From assembly GCF_004365875.1 (NCBI RefSeq), contig NZ_SODF01000004.1:310001-374000 (forward strand): a DNA stretch of 64,000 nt, written 5' to 3'. The translations under genes and the position numbers were made by a program. This DNA is from Kribbella kalugense (GTDB lineage: Bacteria; Actinomycetota; Actinomycetes; Propionibacteriales; Kribbellaceae). A model generated the notes under the pieces. That model saw only the letters and a list, made by a program, of their open reading frames with translations. It ran no database searches and was not told the origin of the DNA. This document shows, piece after piece, positions 16,516 through 25,191 of the stretch. Each line of letters opens with the position of its first letter. The stretch's first letter is position 1.

Positions 16516-17718
16516 ATGACTGCTTCCGAGCGCCAAACGGTGTACCTGGACCACGCGGCGACGACGCCGATGCTCCCGGACGCGATCGAGGCGATGACCT
16601 ATCACCTCGCGCGGACCGGCAACGCGTCGTCCCTGCACGGGTCTGGCCGGTGCGCCCGGCGTACGGTCGAGGAATCCCGCGAAACCATCGCCGCGGCGCT
16701 GGGAGCCCAGCCGAGTGAGGTGGTGTTCACCTCCGGCGGCACCGAGGCGGACAACCTCGCGCTCAAGGGCCTGTGGTGGTCCCGCCTGGCCGAGGACCCA
16801 CGCCGGCGCCGGATCCTGCTGAGCGGCATCGAGCACCACGCCGTCCTCGACCCGGCCATCTGGCTCGGTCAGCACGAGCACGCCGAGATCGAGTGGCTTC
16901 CGGTCGACGAGCTCGGGCGGGTGCGTCCGGACGACGTACGCCGGGCTATCGAGAGCGACCCGGAGTCCGTGTCGTTCATCACGCTGATGATGGCCAACAA
17001 CGAGGTCGGGACGCTCCAGCCGATCCGTGAGGTCGCCGAGCTCGCCCAGCAGTACGGCGTACCTGTGCACACCGACGCGGTCCAGGCGATCGGACAGGTG
17101 CCGGTGGACTTCAGTGAGCTCGGTGTGGACGCGATGACGGTGTCCGCGCACAAGATCGGCGGTCCGTACGGGATCGGTGCGCTCGTCGTCCACAAGGAGA
17201 CGAAGCTGACGCCGATCCTGCACGGCGGGGGACAGGAGCGCGACGTCCGGTCCGGCACGCTGGACACCCCTGCGACCGCTGGTTTCGCGGTGGCGGTGGA
17301 GCACGCGATCAAGCACCAGGCCGACGAGGCGCGCCGGCTCACCGAGCTACGGGACGCGCTGATCGACGGCATCACCAGCACGGTCGAGGGCGCGCAGTTG
17401 TCGGGCGACCCGGTCGGCCGCTTGCCCGGTAACGCACACTTGTCCTTCAGCGACTGCGAGGGCGACTCGCTGTTGCTGCTGCTCGACGCACGCGGCATCG
17501 AGGTCTCGACCGGGTCCGCGTGCAACGCCGGCGTCGCCGAGCCGAGTCATGTGCTGCTGGCGATGGGGTACGACGACCAGCGGGCCCGCGGCTCGCTCCG
17601 GTTCACCCTCGGGCACACGAGTACGCGCGCCGACATCGACGCCGTACTGGAGAACATCGGGCCGGTCGTGGAGCGGGCGAAGTCCGCCGGCCTGCAGAAC
17701 GTGGGAAGGAACAGCTGA
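16516..17718 (+). CDS. Cysteine desulfurase (IscS/NifS family)
   Basis: This 400-residue fold-type I PLP enzyme removes sulfur from cysteine, leaving a persulfide for thiolation. VYLDHAATTPM opens the protein, His in GIEHHAV stacks on PLP, Lys213 in SAHKIGG forms the Schiff base, and Cys336 in STGSACNAG is the persulfide-carrying residue. It ends one base into the start of mnmA, so it is almost certainly the sulfur donor for tRNA 2-thiouridine synthesis, as in other actinobacteria. The start is the ATG just before the conserved region. A TACTCT hexamer lies 10 nt upstream, and a longer reading would overlap the LuxR-type gene. Confidence 0.93.
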   Translation: MTASERQTVYLDHAATTPMLPDAIEAMTYHLARTGNASSLHGSGRCARRTVEESRETIAAALGAQPSEVVFTSGGTEADNLALKGLWWSRLAEDPRRRRILLSGIEHHAVLDPAIWLGQHEHAEIEWLPVDELGRVRPDDVRRAIESDPESVSFITLMMANNEVGTLQPIREVAELAQQYGVPVHTDAVQAIGQVPVDFSELGVDAMTVSAHKIGGPYGIGALVVHKETKLTPILHGGGQERDVRSGTLDTPATAGFAVAVEHAIKHQADEARRLTELRDALIDGITSTVEGAQLSGDPVGRLPGNAHLSFSDCEGDSLLLLLDARGIEVSTGSACNAGVAEPSHVLLAMGYDDQRARGSLRFTLGHTSTRADIDAVLENIGPVVERAKSAGLQNVGRNS

Positions 17719-18806
17719 TGCGGGTACTCGCAGCCATGTCCGGCGGAGTGGACTCCGCGGTCGCGGCGGTGCGGATGGCCGAGGCCGGGCACGACGTGAC
17801 CGGAGTGCACCTGGCCCTGAGCCGGAACCCGCAGTCGTACCGCAGCGGCGCCCGCGGCTGCTGCACGATCGAGGACTCCCGCGACGCCCGCCGGGCCGCG
17901 GACGTGATCGGCATCCCGTTCTACGTCTGGGATCTGGCCGAGCGGTTCCATGCGGACGTGGTCGAGGACTTCGTCGCGGAGTACGCCGCCGGCCGGACGC
18001 CGAACCCGTGTCTGCGGTGCAACGAGAAGGTCAAGTTCAGCGCCGTACTGGAGCGGGCGCTCGCGCTCGGTTTCGACGCGGTCGCGACCGGTCACTACGC
18101 GCGGATCGTGGACACCGCCGATGGGCGTGAACTCCACCGGGCAGTCGACCCGGCGAAGGACCAGTCCTACGTTCTCGGCGTTCTCACCCAGCAGCAGCTC
18201 GCGCACGCGTTCTTCCCGCTTGGCGACACGGTCAAGACCGAGGTCCGGGCGGAGGCCGAGCGGCGCGGGCTGTCGGTGGCGGCCAAGCCGGACAGCCACG
18301 ACATCTGCTTCATTGCCGACGGCAACACCGAAGGGTTCCTCAGCGCGCAGCTCGGCGAGGCGCCCGGTGACATCGTCGATGCGCAGGGCAACAAGCTCGG
18401 CGAGCACCACGGCACCCACGGCTTCACCATCGGCCAGCGCAAGGGCCTGCGGATCGGTACGCCGGCCGCCGACGGCAAGCCGCGCTTCGTGCTGGACATC
18501 TCGCCGGTGGACCGGACCGTCACGGTCGGCTCCCGCGAGGAGCTGGCCGTCTCGCACCTGACCGCGTCCAAGCCCCGCTGGTGCGGCCCGGCGCCGACCC
18601 AGGAACTGCAGGCCAAGGCCCAGCTCCGCGCCCACGGCGAGGAGGTCGCGGTCACGGCCCGCCTCGACGACGACCAGGTCGAGGTCAGCTTCGACCAGCC
18701 GACCTCCGCGGTCGCACCCGGCCAGGCAGTAGTGCTGTACGACGGAACGCGGGTGATCGGGTCCGCCACCATCGACACCGTTCAGCGCGTAACTGCTGGC
18801 GTATGA
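17718..18806 (+). CDS. mnmA: tRNA-specific 2-thiouridylase MnmA
   Basis: The 362-residue enzyme thiolates U34 of Lys, Glu and Gln tRNAs using ATP and a persulfide. It has the PP-loop SGGVDS at residues 8-13, catalytic Cys98 in TPNPCLRCN and Cys197 in SHDICFIA, which match the paired cysteines of the E. coli enzyme. TGHYARI and the C-terminal beta-barrel (DRTVTVGSREEL) are also present. Its ATG overlaps the TGA of the cysteine desulfurase gene, with GGAAGGA upstream, so the two are coupled. Confidence 0.96.
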   Translation: MRVLAAMSGGVDSAVAAVRMAEAGHDVTGVHLALSRNPQSYRSGARGCCTIEDSRDARRAADVIGIPFYVWDLAERFHADVVEDFVAEYAAGRTPNPCLRCNEKVKFSAVLERALALGFDAVATGHYARIVDTADGRELHRAVDPAKDQSYVLGVLTQQQLAHAFFPLGDTVKTEVRAEAERRGLSVAAKPDSHDICFIADGNTEGFLSAQLGEAPGDIVDAQGNKLGEHHGTHGFTIGQRKGLRIGTPAADGKPRFVLDISPVDRTVTVGSREELAVSHLTASKPRWCGPAPTQELQAKAQLRAHGEEVAVTARLDDDQVEVSFDQPTSAVAPGQAVVLYDGTRVIGSATIDTVQRVTAGV

Positions 18807-18839
18807 CGGTGCTTTTGGCCGGGCCTTCGGCGCCGGCAG

Positions 18840-18930
18840 GGTCATGGGGCTGTGACTCCCGGCCTTCCCTCGTCGCTCTGGTCGCTTCGCTCCCGCCGCT
18901 CCTCAGTCCAGGCCGGGAGGCCCCATGACC
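18840..18930 (+). promoter_or_regulatory. Long inverted repeat enclosing the start of the core-MetE gene
   Basis: The right arm, 18910-18930, contains both the Shine-Dalgarno-like GGGAGG and the ATG at 18925. Its exact complement lies at 18840-18850 plus 18856-18865, interrupted only by a 5-nt bulge (TGTGA). The arms give 21 base pairs with a 44-nt loop. If transcribed, the hairpin would hide the ribosome-binding site and the start codon. It may act as a translational switch or terminator, or it may be a mobile palindromic repeat; no T-tract follows. Confidence 0.7.
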
Positions 18931-19902
18931 ACTACTGGTCTGGGATCACTACCCGGGGACGACATTCGCGAGTGGACGAAGGTGCTGCTCGAGGCGGTCG
19001 ACATCCCGTTTCTCGCTGAGCTTCCGGCGCGGCCGTACGGCGACATGCTCAGCCGGGCGATCGCCGTACTGACTGAACTGGCCGCGGACCTGCAGCCGGC
19101 CGGATGGCGGCTCACCGGTGGGAGTGATCCGCGGGCGAGCATGGACCAGCGGCGGGCGCGGTCCCTGCTCGCCGAGGATCTCGACGTACTCGAAGAGCTG
19201 GCGGACGGCTACACCGGGCCGCTCAAGCTGCAGCTCACCGGTCCGTGGACGCTGGCGGCCACGGTCGAGCTTCCGCGCGGTGACAAGATCCTGGCCGACC
19301 ACGGCGCCCGCCGCGACCTGGCCGAGGCGCTGGCGTTGGGTCTGTCGGATCACGTCGCCGAGGTACGACGTCGCGTGCCGGGCGCGGACCTCGTCGTACA
19401 ACTGGATGAGCCGGCCCTCCCCGCCGTACTCGCCGGAGCCATCCCGACGGCATCCGGTTGGAGCAAGCACCGCTCGGTCGACGGTCCCGGTGCGGTTGAG
19501 CTGTTGAGTCTGGTGACCACGACAGCACCCACAGTGATCCACTGCTGTGCCGCCCGCCCGCCCATCGAGGTCTTCACCAAAGCCGGCGCCACCGGAGTCG
19601 CAGTGGACGTCTCGCTCCTGACCGAGCCTGGCTGGGAACAGATCGCGATCGCGGTAGAAGCTGGCACCACCCTCTACGCAGGTCTGGTCCCCACGACGGG
19701 CGCCCTGCCGAATCCCGAGCAGGCCGCGGACCCCCTGATCCGTCGTTGGCGAGAGCTCGGTCTCGATCCCGAGCTGCTCAAGCAGGTAGTCATCACGCCG
19801 GCCTGCGGTCTGGCCGCCTCTCCGTCACCGTCCGACGCCAAAGCGCGCCTGGACCTCCTCCGCCGGGTAGTCGATGCCGTCGGCGAAGGCGCAGACGCCT
19901 GA
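18925..19902 (+). CDS. Cobalamin-independent methionine synthase family, core (C-terminal-only) form
   Basis: The 325-residue protein corresponds only to the catalytic barrel of MetE. The zinc ligands are recognisable: His206-x-Cys208 in VIHCCA and Cys294 in TPACGLA. Other family marks are GSLPGDDIREW at the start, LQLTGPWTLA, and QLDEPALPAV. The N-terminal half of full-length MetE, which binds the polyglutamyl folate, is absent. Short core MetE proteins are known to use a methyl-corrinoid or another methyl donor, so this may not take methyl-tetrahydrofolate directly. It lies between mnmA and ligA. The start is covered by a long inverted repeat. Confidence 0.85.
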   Translation: MTTTGLGSLPGDDIREWTKVLLEAVDIPFLAELPARPYGDMLSRAIAVLTELAADLQPAGWRLTGGSDPRASMDQRRARSLLAEDLDVLEELADGYTGPLKLQLTGPWTLAATVELPRGDKILADHGARRDLAEALALGLSDHVAEVRRRVPGADLVVQLDEPALPAVLAGAIPTASGWSKHRSVDGPGAVELLSLVTTTAPTVIHCCAARPPIEVFTKAGATGVAVDVSLLTEPGWEQIAIAVEAGTTLYAGLVPTTGALPNPEQAADPLIRRWRELGLDPELLKQVVITPACGLAASPSPSDAKARLDLLRRVVDAVGEGADA

Positions 19903-19941
19903 TCCTCAGGCGACGTGCGGAAAAACGTCGGTGGGCGGCTG

Positions 19942-19947
19942 TAGGTT
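19942..19947 (+). promoter_or_regulatory. Candidate -10 element of ligA
   Basis: TAGGTT is followed by 6 nt and then the ATG at 19954, with no Shine-Dalgarno sequence. The identical hexamer and spacing occur before the hydroxyacid dehydrogenase gene at 32763. Confidence 0.5.
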
Positions 19948-19953
19948 TTGTCC

Positions 19954-22059
19954 ATGAGTACGGAGGAGAACGCTGCGCCGCCTGAGGTGCGGGAGCGGCA
20001 TGCGGACCTGAGCAAGGAGATCGACGACCACCGGGCGCGGTACTACCTGGCCAACCCGATCATCTCGGACGCGGACTTCGACGTGCTGATGCACGAGCTG
20101 GAGGGTCTCGAGGAGCAGTACCCCGAGCTTCGGACTCCGGACTCGCCCACCCAGAAGGTCGGCATACCGATCTCCACGCTGTTCACGCCCGTCCAGCACC
20201 CGATGCGGATGGAGAGCCTGGGCAACGCGTTCTCGGCCGAGCAGATGGAGGCCTGGGCCAAGCGGCTGGAGCGCGAGGTCACGCTCCAGCAGATCCACGA
20301 CAGCGGGTTCATCTGCGAGCTCAAGGTCGACGGCCTCGCCCTCGACCTCGTCTACGAGAACGGCAAGCTGGTCACCGGCGCTACCCGCGGCGACGGCCGC
20401 ACCGGCGAGGACGTCACGCCGAACGTCCGCACCATCAAAAGCATCCCGAACGAGCTGAAGGGCAAGGACCTCCCGTCCTTCCTGGAGGTCCGCGGCGAGG
20501 TCTACTTCCGGGTCGAGGACTTCGAGGAGCTGAACGCGCAGCTTGTCGAGGCCGGCAAGGACGTCTTCTCCAACCCGCGCAACAGCGCGGCTGGATCGCT
20601 GCGGCAGAAGGATCCGCGGGTCTCGGCCAACCGCCCGCTGCGGTTCGTCGTGCACGGCCTCGGCAAGGTCGAGGGCCACCACATCGGCCGGCTCTCCGAG
20701 GCGTACGAGCAGTTGAAGGCCTGGGGCCTGCCGGTCAGCGACCGCGCCCGCCGGGTCGGCACGCTCGACGAGGTCAACGAATTCATCGCGTACTACGGCG
20801 AGAACCGGCACTCAGTCGACCACGAGATCGACGGCGTCGTGGTCAAGGTCGACGAGGTCGACCTGCAGCGCGCCCTCGGGTCGACCTCGAGCGCCCCGCG
20901 CTGGGCGATCGCGTACAAGTACCCGCCGGAAGAGGTCAACACCAAGCTGATCGAGATCGAGGTGAACGTCGGCCGCACCGGTCGGGTCACTCCTTTCGCG
21001 CACATGGAGCCGGTCCGGGTGGCCGGGTCCACGGTCGAGTACGCGACGCTGCACAACGCCAAGGAGGTCGCCCGCAAGGACGTTCGCCCGGGCGACACCG
21101 TCGTACTGCGCAAGGCCGGTGACGTGATCCCCGAGGTCCTGGGGCCCGTGGTTGACCTGCGTCCGAAGGGCCTGCCTGCTTGGGAGATGCCGACCCGGTG
21201 TCCGTGGTGCGACACCGTGCTGGCGCCGGCCAAGGAGTCCGACGTCGACATCCGCTGCCCGAATTCGCAGTACTGCCAGGGGCAGTTGCGGGAGCGGCTG
21301 TTCTATCTGGCCGGGCGGTCGGCGTTCGACATCGAGGGTCTCGGGTTCAAGGCGGCCGACGCGCTGATCCGCGGCGGGCTGATCGCCGACGAGGGCGATC
21401 TGTTCGCGCTGACCGAGGAGAAGCTGGCCGAGAGCGACTTCTTCACCACCAAGGCCGGCGCCCTGTCGGCGAACGCGCGCAAGCTAGTGGCCAACCTCGA
21501 GGAGGCCAAGGCCAAGCCGTTGTCGCGGGCAATGGTCGCGCTGTCGATCCGGCACGTCGGCCCGACCGCGGCCGCCGCGCTGACCGAGGTGTTCGACAAC
21601 ATCGACGACATCCGGGCCGCGAGCGAGGAGCAGCTGGCCGAGATCGAGGGCGTCGGGCCGACCATCGCGCAGGCGATGATCGAGTGGTTCCAGGTGCCGT
21701 GGCACCAGGCGATCGTGGACAAGTGGCAGGCGTCCGGCGTGGTGATGCGCGAGGAGCGCACCGGCCCGGAGTTCCCGCAGACCCTGGTTGGGCTGTCCGT
21801 TGTGGTGACCGGGACCGTCGAGGGGTTCAGCCGGGACGAGGCGACCGAGGCGATCGTGGGGCGCGGCGGGAAGGTCGCGAGTTCGGTGTCGAAGAAGACG
21901 TCGTTCGTGGTCGTTGGCGACTCGCCGGGATCGAAGTACGACAAGGCTGTGCAGCTCGGCGTACCGATCCTGGACGCGGCCGGCTTCGAGGTCCTGCTGG
22001 CTGACGGCGCCGAGGCTGCGGCCGCGGTTGCGACCACCCCGTCAAGCGACGGCGACTGA
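19954..22059 (+). CDS. ligA: NAD-dependent DNA ligase LigA
   Basis: This 701-residue enzyme seals nicks during replication and repair. In order it has the Ia domain, the adenylation domain with Lys124 in the KVDG motif, an OB fold, a four-cysteine zinc finger (CPWC ... CPNSQYC) near residues 414-435, helix-hairpin-helix repeats (SIRHVGPTAAAAL, EIEGVGPTIAQAM) and a C-terminal BRCT domain (SVVVTGTVEGF). The length is normal. I prefer the ATG at 19954 over the TTG two codons upstream because of the correctly spaced TAGGTT hexamer. It appears to be a leaderless single gene. Confidence 0.97.
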   Translation: MSTEENAAPPEVRERHADLSKEIDDHRARYYLANPIISDADFDVLMHELEGLEEQYPELRTPDSPTQKVGIPISTLFTPVQHPMRMESLGNAFSAEQMEAWAKRLEREVTLQQIHDSGFICELKVDGLALDLVYENGKLVTGATRGDGRTGEDVTPNVRTIKSIPNELKGKDLPSFLEVRGEVYFRVEDFEELNAQLVEAGKDVFSNPRNSAAGSLRQKDPRVSANRPLRFVVHGLGKVEGHHIGRLSEAYEQLKAWGLPVSDRARRVGTLDEVNEFIAYYGENRHSVDHEIDGVVVKVDEVDLQRALGSTSSAPRWAIAYKYPPEEVNTKLIEIEVNVGRTGRVTPFAHMEPVRVAGSTVEYATLHNAKEVARKDVRPGDTVVLRKAGDVIPEVLGPVVDLRPKGLPAWEMPTRCPWCDTVLAPAKESDVDIRCPNSQYCQGQLRERLFYLAGRSAFDIEGLGFKAADALIRGGLIADEGDLFALTEEKLAESDFFTTKAGALSANARKLVANLEEAKAKPLSRAMVALSIRHVGPTAAAALTEVFDNIDDIRAASEEQLAEIEGVGPTIAQAMIEWFQVPWHQAIVDKWQASGVVMREERTGPEFPQTLVGLSVVVTGTVEGFSRDEATEAIVGRGGKVASSVSKKTSFVVVGDSPGSKYDKAVQLGVPILDAAGFEVLLADGAEAAAAVATTPSSDGD

Positions 22060-22080
22060 CGATTTGCCGAGGTACGGATC

Positions 22081-22102
22081 CGGCGGCTGGGCTGAGCCGT
22101 CG
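22081..22102. terminator. Imperfect hairpin after ligA
   Basis: CGGCGGCT and AGCCGTCG pair over 8 bp with one G-U and a 6-nt loop. No T-tract follows, so it is only a weak terminator candidate. Confidence 0.3.
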
Positions 22103-22148
22103 GACTGTTAACTTTGCACGTCGATACGTGGGTTCATAAGGAGCAGAT

Positions 22149-23720
22149 ATGACGACGCCGCCGCAGGGACCATGGGGTCCTGGGCAGCCGGGGGGCCAGC
22201 CAGGCGGGCAGCACGGGGGACAGGGCGGCCAGCCGCCACAGCAGGGTCAGCCACCGCAGGGCGGGCAGCCGCCTCAGCAGGGTGGTCAGCCGCAGGGCGG
22301 GCAACCGCATCCAGGCGGGCAGCAGCCGCCGCAGCAGGGTGGTTGGGGACAGCAGCCTCCCGGCCAGGGCGGCGGATGGGGCCCAGGCCCGCAGCAGCCG
22401 CAGGGTCCGCACGGTCAGCCTCCTCAGGGACAGCCGCCGCACGGTCAGCCGCCTCAGCAGGGTGGTTGGGGTCCGCAGCCGGGGCGTCCGCAGCCGGGCC
22501 AGCCTGGGCAGCCTGGTCAGGCGCCGCAGGGTGGTTGGGGGCAGCCTCCGCAGCAGGGGGGTCCGTACCAGCAGCAGTCGTGGGGTCAGCGCACCCAGAC
22601 CCAGCAGCCCGGTCAGCAGCAGGGCGGTTGGCACCAGCAGCGGGGTGGACAGCCCGGGCCGCAGTGGCCGGGTGGTCCAGGTGGTCCAGGTGGTCCGCGC
22701 AGCTCCAAGGGCCCGTTCGGCATCAGCAAGGACAAGCTGCCGTTCGTGATCGGCGGCGGTGTGATCGGCATCGTGGTGATCGCGCTGCTGGTCTTCCTCG
22801 GCATCCACCAGTTCGGCGGTGACGACACCCCCGAGTCGAACCCGACCACCACCGAGCAGCCGACCGGCAAACCGTCCGAGGGCGGCGGCCAGAACGGCGA
22901 GCTCGGCAACGCGACCGGTCAGGCCAAGGCGGCGACCGAGAAGCTGCAGGGCAACGGTTTCGGCTGCAGCGACCTGTTCAACACCGGCCAGGGCGCACAC
23001 CGCGGCTGCTTCAAGTACGAGGACAACGCGCAGGCCGAGGCGGTCTTCCAGTTCAAGCCGGACGGCACGATCATCGCGATCCGGTTCGAGTCGATGAACG
23101 ACGACAACAACAACAATGCGGCGGTCGTTTTCGACCAGGTGCTGCAGGCGGTCGGCAACGACACGTTCGGCGGCGATCAGGTGAAGAAGATCCAGGACGC
23201 GGTCAAGTCCGGCCAGAAGTCGCAGACCGTGGACACCAGCTGGGGCGAGTTCGAGCTACAGAACGACGGTGACTCCTACGAGCTGTCCGGCGGGAAGTCC
23301 GGCGAGGACTCCCTCGACGTACCGCCGAAGACCTTCGAGACCACCAAGCCGCAGATGCTCGCGGCATTGAAGGCCAAGCAGTACGTGTGCACGAGCTCCT
23401 GCACCAAGGAGATCGGCAAGTACGGCCAGCAGCGGGTGTACTTCTACGCCAGCGACGGCGAAGGCATCAAGGACATCCAGGTCAGCGCCTCCGGCGACGC
23501 CGCGGATGTGAAGAAGGCGCTGCCGACCGCACTGAACGACGCGTTCGGCGTACTCAAGAGCGGCGATATCGGGGCGCTGAAGTCGTACATCCAGGCGCAC
23601 AGTGACGGGAAGTCGTACGCTTCATATGTCGCCGGTTGGCGGGTCGAGATCAGAGGGAACAGCTCGGACAGCTACTCCTCGCAACAGGTCGAGATCACGT
23701 ACGAGTCGTTCTACGTCTGA
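22149..23720 (+). CDS. Membrane protein with Pro/Gly/Gln-rich N-terminus and extracytoplasmic domain
   Basis: Residues 1-195 are low-complexity repeats built from units such as GGQPPQQG and PQGGWG, ending in an arginine/lysine-containing stretch. A single membrane helix follows (FVIGGGVIGIVVIALLVFL, about residues 198-216). The remaining 300 residues, presumably outside, include an acidic/threonine-rich linker, a domain with two cysteines (GFGCSDLF, HRGCFKYE) and a second with YVCTSSCTKEIG. The layout is that of actinobacterial cell-envelope proteins with proline-rich cytoplasmic tails. I recognise no enzyme motif. AAGGAG lies 5 nt before the ATG. A small membrane-protein gene follows after 22 bp. 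Confidence 0.8.
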   Translation: MTTPPQGPWGPGQPGGQPGGQHGGQGGQPPQQGQPPQGGQPPQQGGQPQGGQPHPGGQQPPQQGGWGQQPPGQGGGWGPGPQQPQGPHGQPPQGQPPHGQPPQQGGWGPQPGRPQPGQPGQPGQAPQGGWGQPPQQGGPYQQQSWGQRTQTQQPGQQQGGWHQQRGGQPGPQWPGGPGGPGGPRSSKGPFGISKDKLPFVIGGGVIGIVVIALLVFLGIHQFGGDDTPESNPTTTEQPTGKPSEGGGQNGELGNATGQAKAATEKLQGNGFGCSDLFNTGQGAHRGCFKYEDNAQAEAVFQFKPDGTIIAIRFESMNDDNNNNAAVVFDQVLQAVGNDTFGGDQVKKIQDAVKSGQKSQTVDTSWGEFELQNDGDSYELSGGKSGEDSLDVPPKTFETTKPQMLAALKAKQYVCTSSCTKEIGKYGQQRVYFYASDGEGIKDIQVSASGDAADVKKALPTALNDAFGVLKSGDIGALKSYIQAHSDGKSYASYVAGWRVEIRGNSSDSYSSQQVEITYESFYV

Positions 23721-23742
23721 GCAGGTCGGGTACGGAGGCTGG

Positions 23743-23967
23743 ATGAAGATCCCCCGGGAGAAGCGGGAGCCGCGCACGGTGGTCAGTCCGCCGCCCGAGG
23801 CTGGTCGGCGTGTCGACGGTGGTGGGGCCTGGGGTCCCACCCAGTTCGACCTCCCGGACAAGAACGGCAGCAACAGCCAGGCGATCCTGATCGTCGCCCT
23901 GGTCGGCGTCGTGGTCCTGCTGATCATCGCCGCCCTCTGGGTGCTGGCCTACTTCCAGTTCACCTGA
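23743..23967 (+). CDS. Small single-pass membrane protein
   Basis: The 74-residue protein has a basic N-terminus (MKIPREKREPRTVVSPPPE), a short glycine-rich stretch and a C-terminal membrane helix (ILIVALVGVVVLLIIAALWVL, read in two parts) ending YFQFT. I do not recognise a family. GGAGG precedes the ATG by 6 nt. It is probably cotranscribed with the proline-rich membrane protein gene 22 bp upstream, and a strong terminator follows directly. Confidence 0.75.
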   Translation: MKIPREKREPRTVVSPPPEAGRRVDGGGAWGPTQFDLPDKNGSNSQAILIVALVGVVVLLIIAALWVLAYFQFT

Positions 23968-23974
23968 CCCAGAA

Positions 23975-24011
23975 GCAAGGCCCCCGCTCGGTCATCGAGC
24001 GGGGGCCTTGC
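23975..24011. terminator. Bidirectional terminator between convergent genes
   Basis: A perfect 16-bp stem (GCAAGGCCCCCGCTCG and its complement) with a 5-nt loop sits between the small membrane protein gene and the ACT-domain gene, which converge on it. Confidence 0.85.
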
Positions 24012-24025
24012 TGCGTCTGGAACCG

Positions 24026-24670
24026 TCAGGCGGTGGCGCGGATGGTGACGGCGAGGGAGGCCAGGTAGGAGAGCCGGGCTACCTCGGAGCCGAGGAACTC
24101 GGGCCCGCCGCGGCGGCCGATGACGAGGACCCGGCGGTCGGACTCGAGCGGAGCGGCGACGAGCACCGATTCCGAGAGGCCCTTGTGGTCCGGGGCTTCC
24201 AGCGTCGTTGCCTTCTGCATCGGGAGCCAGGCGCCGGCCACGTCGCCGAACTCCGGCGTCGCGCTCGTCTCCAGCGCGACCTTCACCTCACTGCCGGTGC
24301 CGTCGAGCAGCGCGGCCCAGTCGGCGTGCAGCACGGCCGGCGACTGCTCGACCAGGATGTCGATCGCGTCCGCAGGAGCCGACGTCATCTGCTCGACCGC
24401 TTCGAGGTCCATGTGCAGGCCGCCGCCGGCGCCGTACCGCGAGAACCAGATGACCTCGACGTCGGGTACGCCGTTGCACGCGGAGACCAGGCGGTCGGGC
24501 AGCACGCCAGGTGGCAGGTCGACCACGATGTCGTCGACAGCGGTGCCGTTCTCGCGCCGGTGCTCGACGATCTCGATCGCGTGGATGTCGGCGGACACCT
24601 CACCGAGGGCAGTTGCCACGATGCCCAGCGAACCGGGCCGGTCCGGGATGATCAAGCGCAGCAAGAACAC
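24026..24670 (-). CDS. ACT-domain amino acid-binding protein
   Basis: The 214-residue protein opens with an ACT domain (FLLRLIIPDRPGSLGIVATA, residues 2-21, then HAIEIVEHR). The remaining 130 residues contain a weak GAF-like fold (LVEQSPAVLHADWAALL; VLVIGRRGGPEFLGSEVARL). It probably senses an amino acid. I chose the GTG at 24670 because the ACT domain begins there and GGGAG lies upstream; a longer reading to 24760 adds residues with no domain. It lies divergently upstream of gatCAB, a frequent actinobacterial arrangement. Confidence 0.75.
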   Translation of the reverse strand: MFLLRLIIPDRPGSLGIVATALGEVSADIHAIEIVEHRRENGTAVDDIVVDLPPGVLPDRLVSACNGVPDVEVIWFSRYGAGGGLHMDLEAVEQMTSAPADAIDILVEQSPAVLHADWAALLDGTGSEVKVALETSATPEFGDVAGAWLPMQKATTLEAPDHKGLSESVLVAAPLESDRRVLVIGRRGGPEFLGSEVARLSYLASLAVTIRATA

Positions 24671-24821
24671 CGAACGATCATCTCCCAGCCGATCACCATG
24701 CGTGTAACGCCCTGTCGCGGCCCATGTTACAGAGCGGTAGGCGAAGACACGCGCGCCCATCTCATCGAACTGTTGTCCACAGCTTCGGGGGACGAGGAAA
24801 CTTCGCTGTCATATCGCCCCC

Positions 24822-24827
24822 TAAGAT
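24822..24827 (+). promoter_or_regulatory. Candidate -10 element of gatCAB
   Basis: TAAGAT lies in the 224-bp gap between the divergent ACT-domain gene and gatC. It would give an untranslated leader of about 60 nt. No -35 was identified with confidence. Confidence 0.35.
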
Positions 24828-24893
24828 GGCCTGGGTAACACCGAGAACCTCTCTGTGTTGCACCTCCAGTTACTGCACTCATTGGATCAGTTC

Positions 24894-25190
24894 ATGCCAT
24901 CGATTACCCGCGAAGAGGTTGCGCACCTGGCGCGACTGGCGCGGATCGAGCTCTCCGACGACGAGCTCGACCACCTTGCGCCGCAGCTCGACCAGATCAT
25001 CGGACTGGTCGGGCAGGTCAGCCAGGTGGCGGCGGACGACATCCCGCCGACCTCGCACGCCCTGCCCCTGACCAACGTGATGCGCGCGGACGAGAACGTC
25101 CCGTGCCTCACGCCCGAGCAGGCGCTCTCCGGCGCGCCGGCCCAGGAGGAGCAGCGCTTCCGGGTGCCGCGGATCCTGGAGGAGGACTGA
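24894..25190 (+). CDS. gatC: Asp/Glu-tRNA amidotransferase subunit C
   Basis: The 98-residue subunit wraps around GatA and stabilises the GatCAB complex, which converts Glu-tRNA(Gln) or Asp-tRNA(Asn) to the amide form. It shows the family pattern ITREEVAHLARLARIELSD at the start and PTSHALPLTNVMRADE in the middle, then a C-terminal RFRVPRILEE that docks with GatA/GatB. The start is the ATG directly before the conserved SITREEV. It is followed 1 bp later by gatA. Confidence 0.95.
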   Translation: MPSITREEVAHLARLARIELSDDELDHLAPQLDQIIGLVGQVSQVAADDIPPTSHALPLTNVMRADENVPCLTPEQALSGAPAQEEQRFRVPRILEED

Positions 25191-25191
25191 C

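Noticed and set aside
22160..22640. Repetitive DNA that at first sight could be an array
   Set aside because: The repeats are in-frame codons for Pro, Gly and Gln inside a gene and have no uniform spacers, so it is not a CRISPR array.
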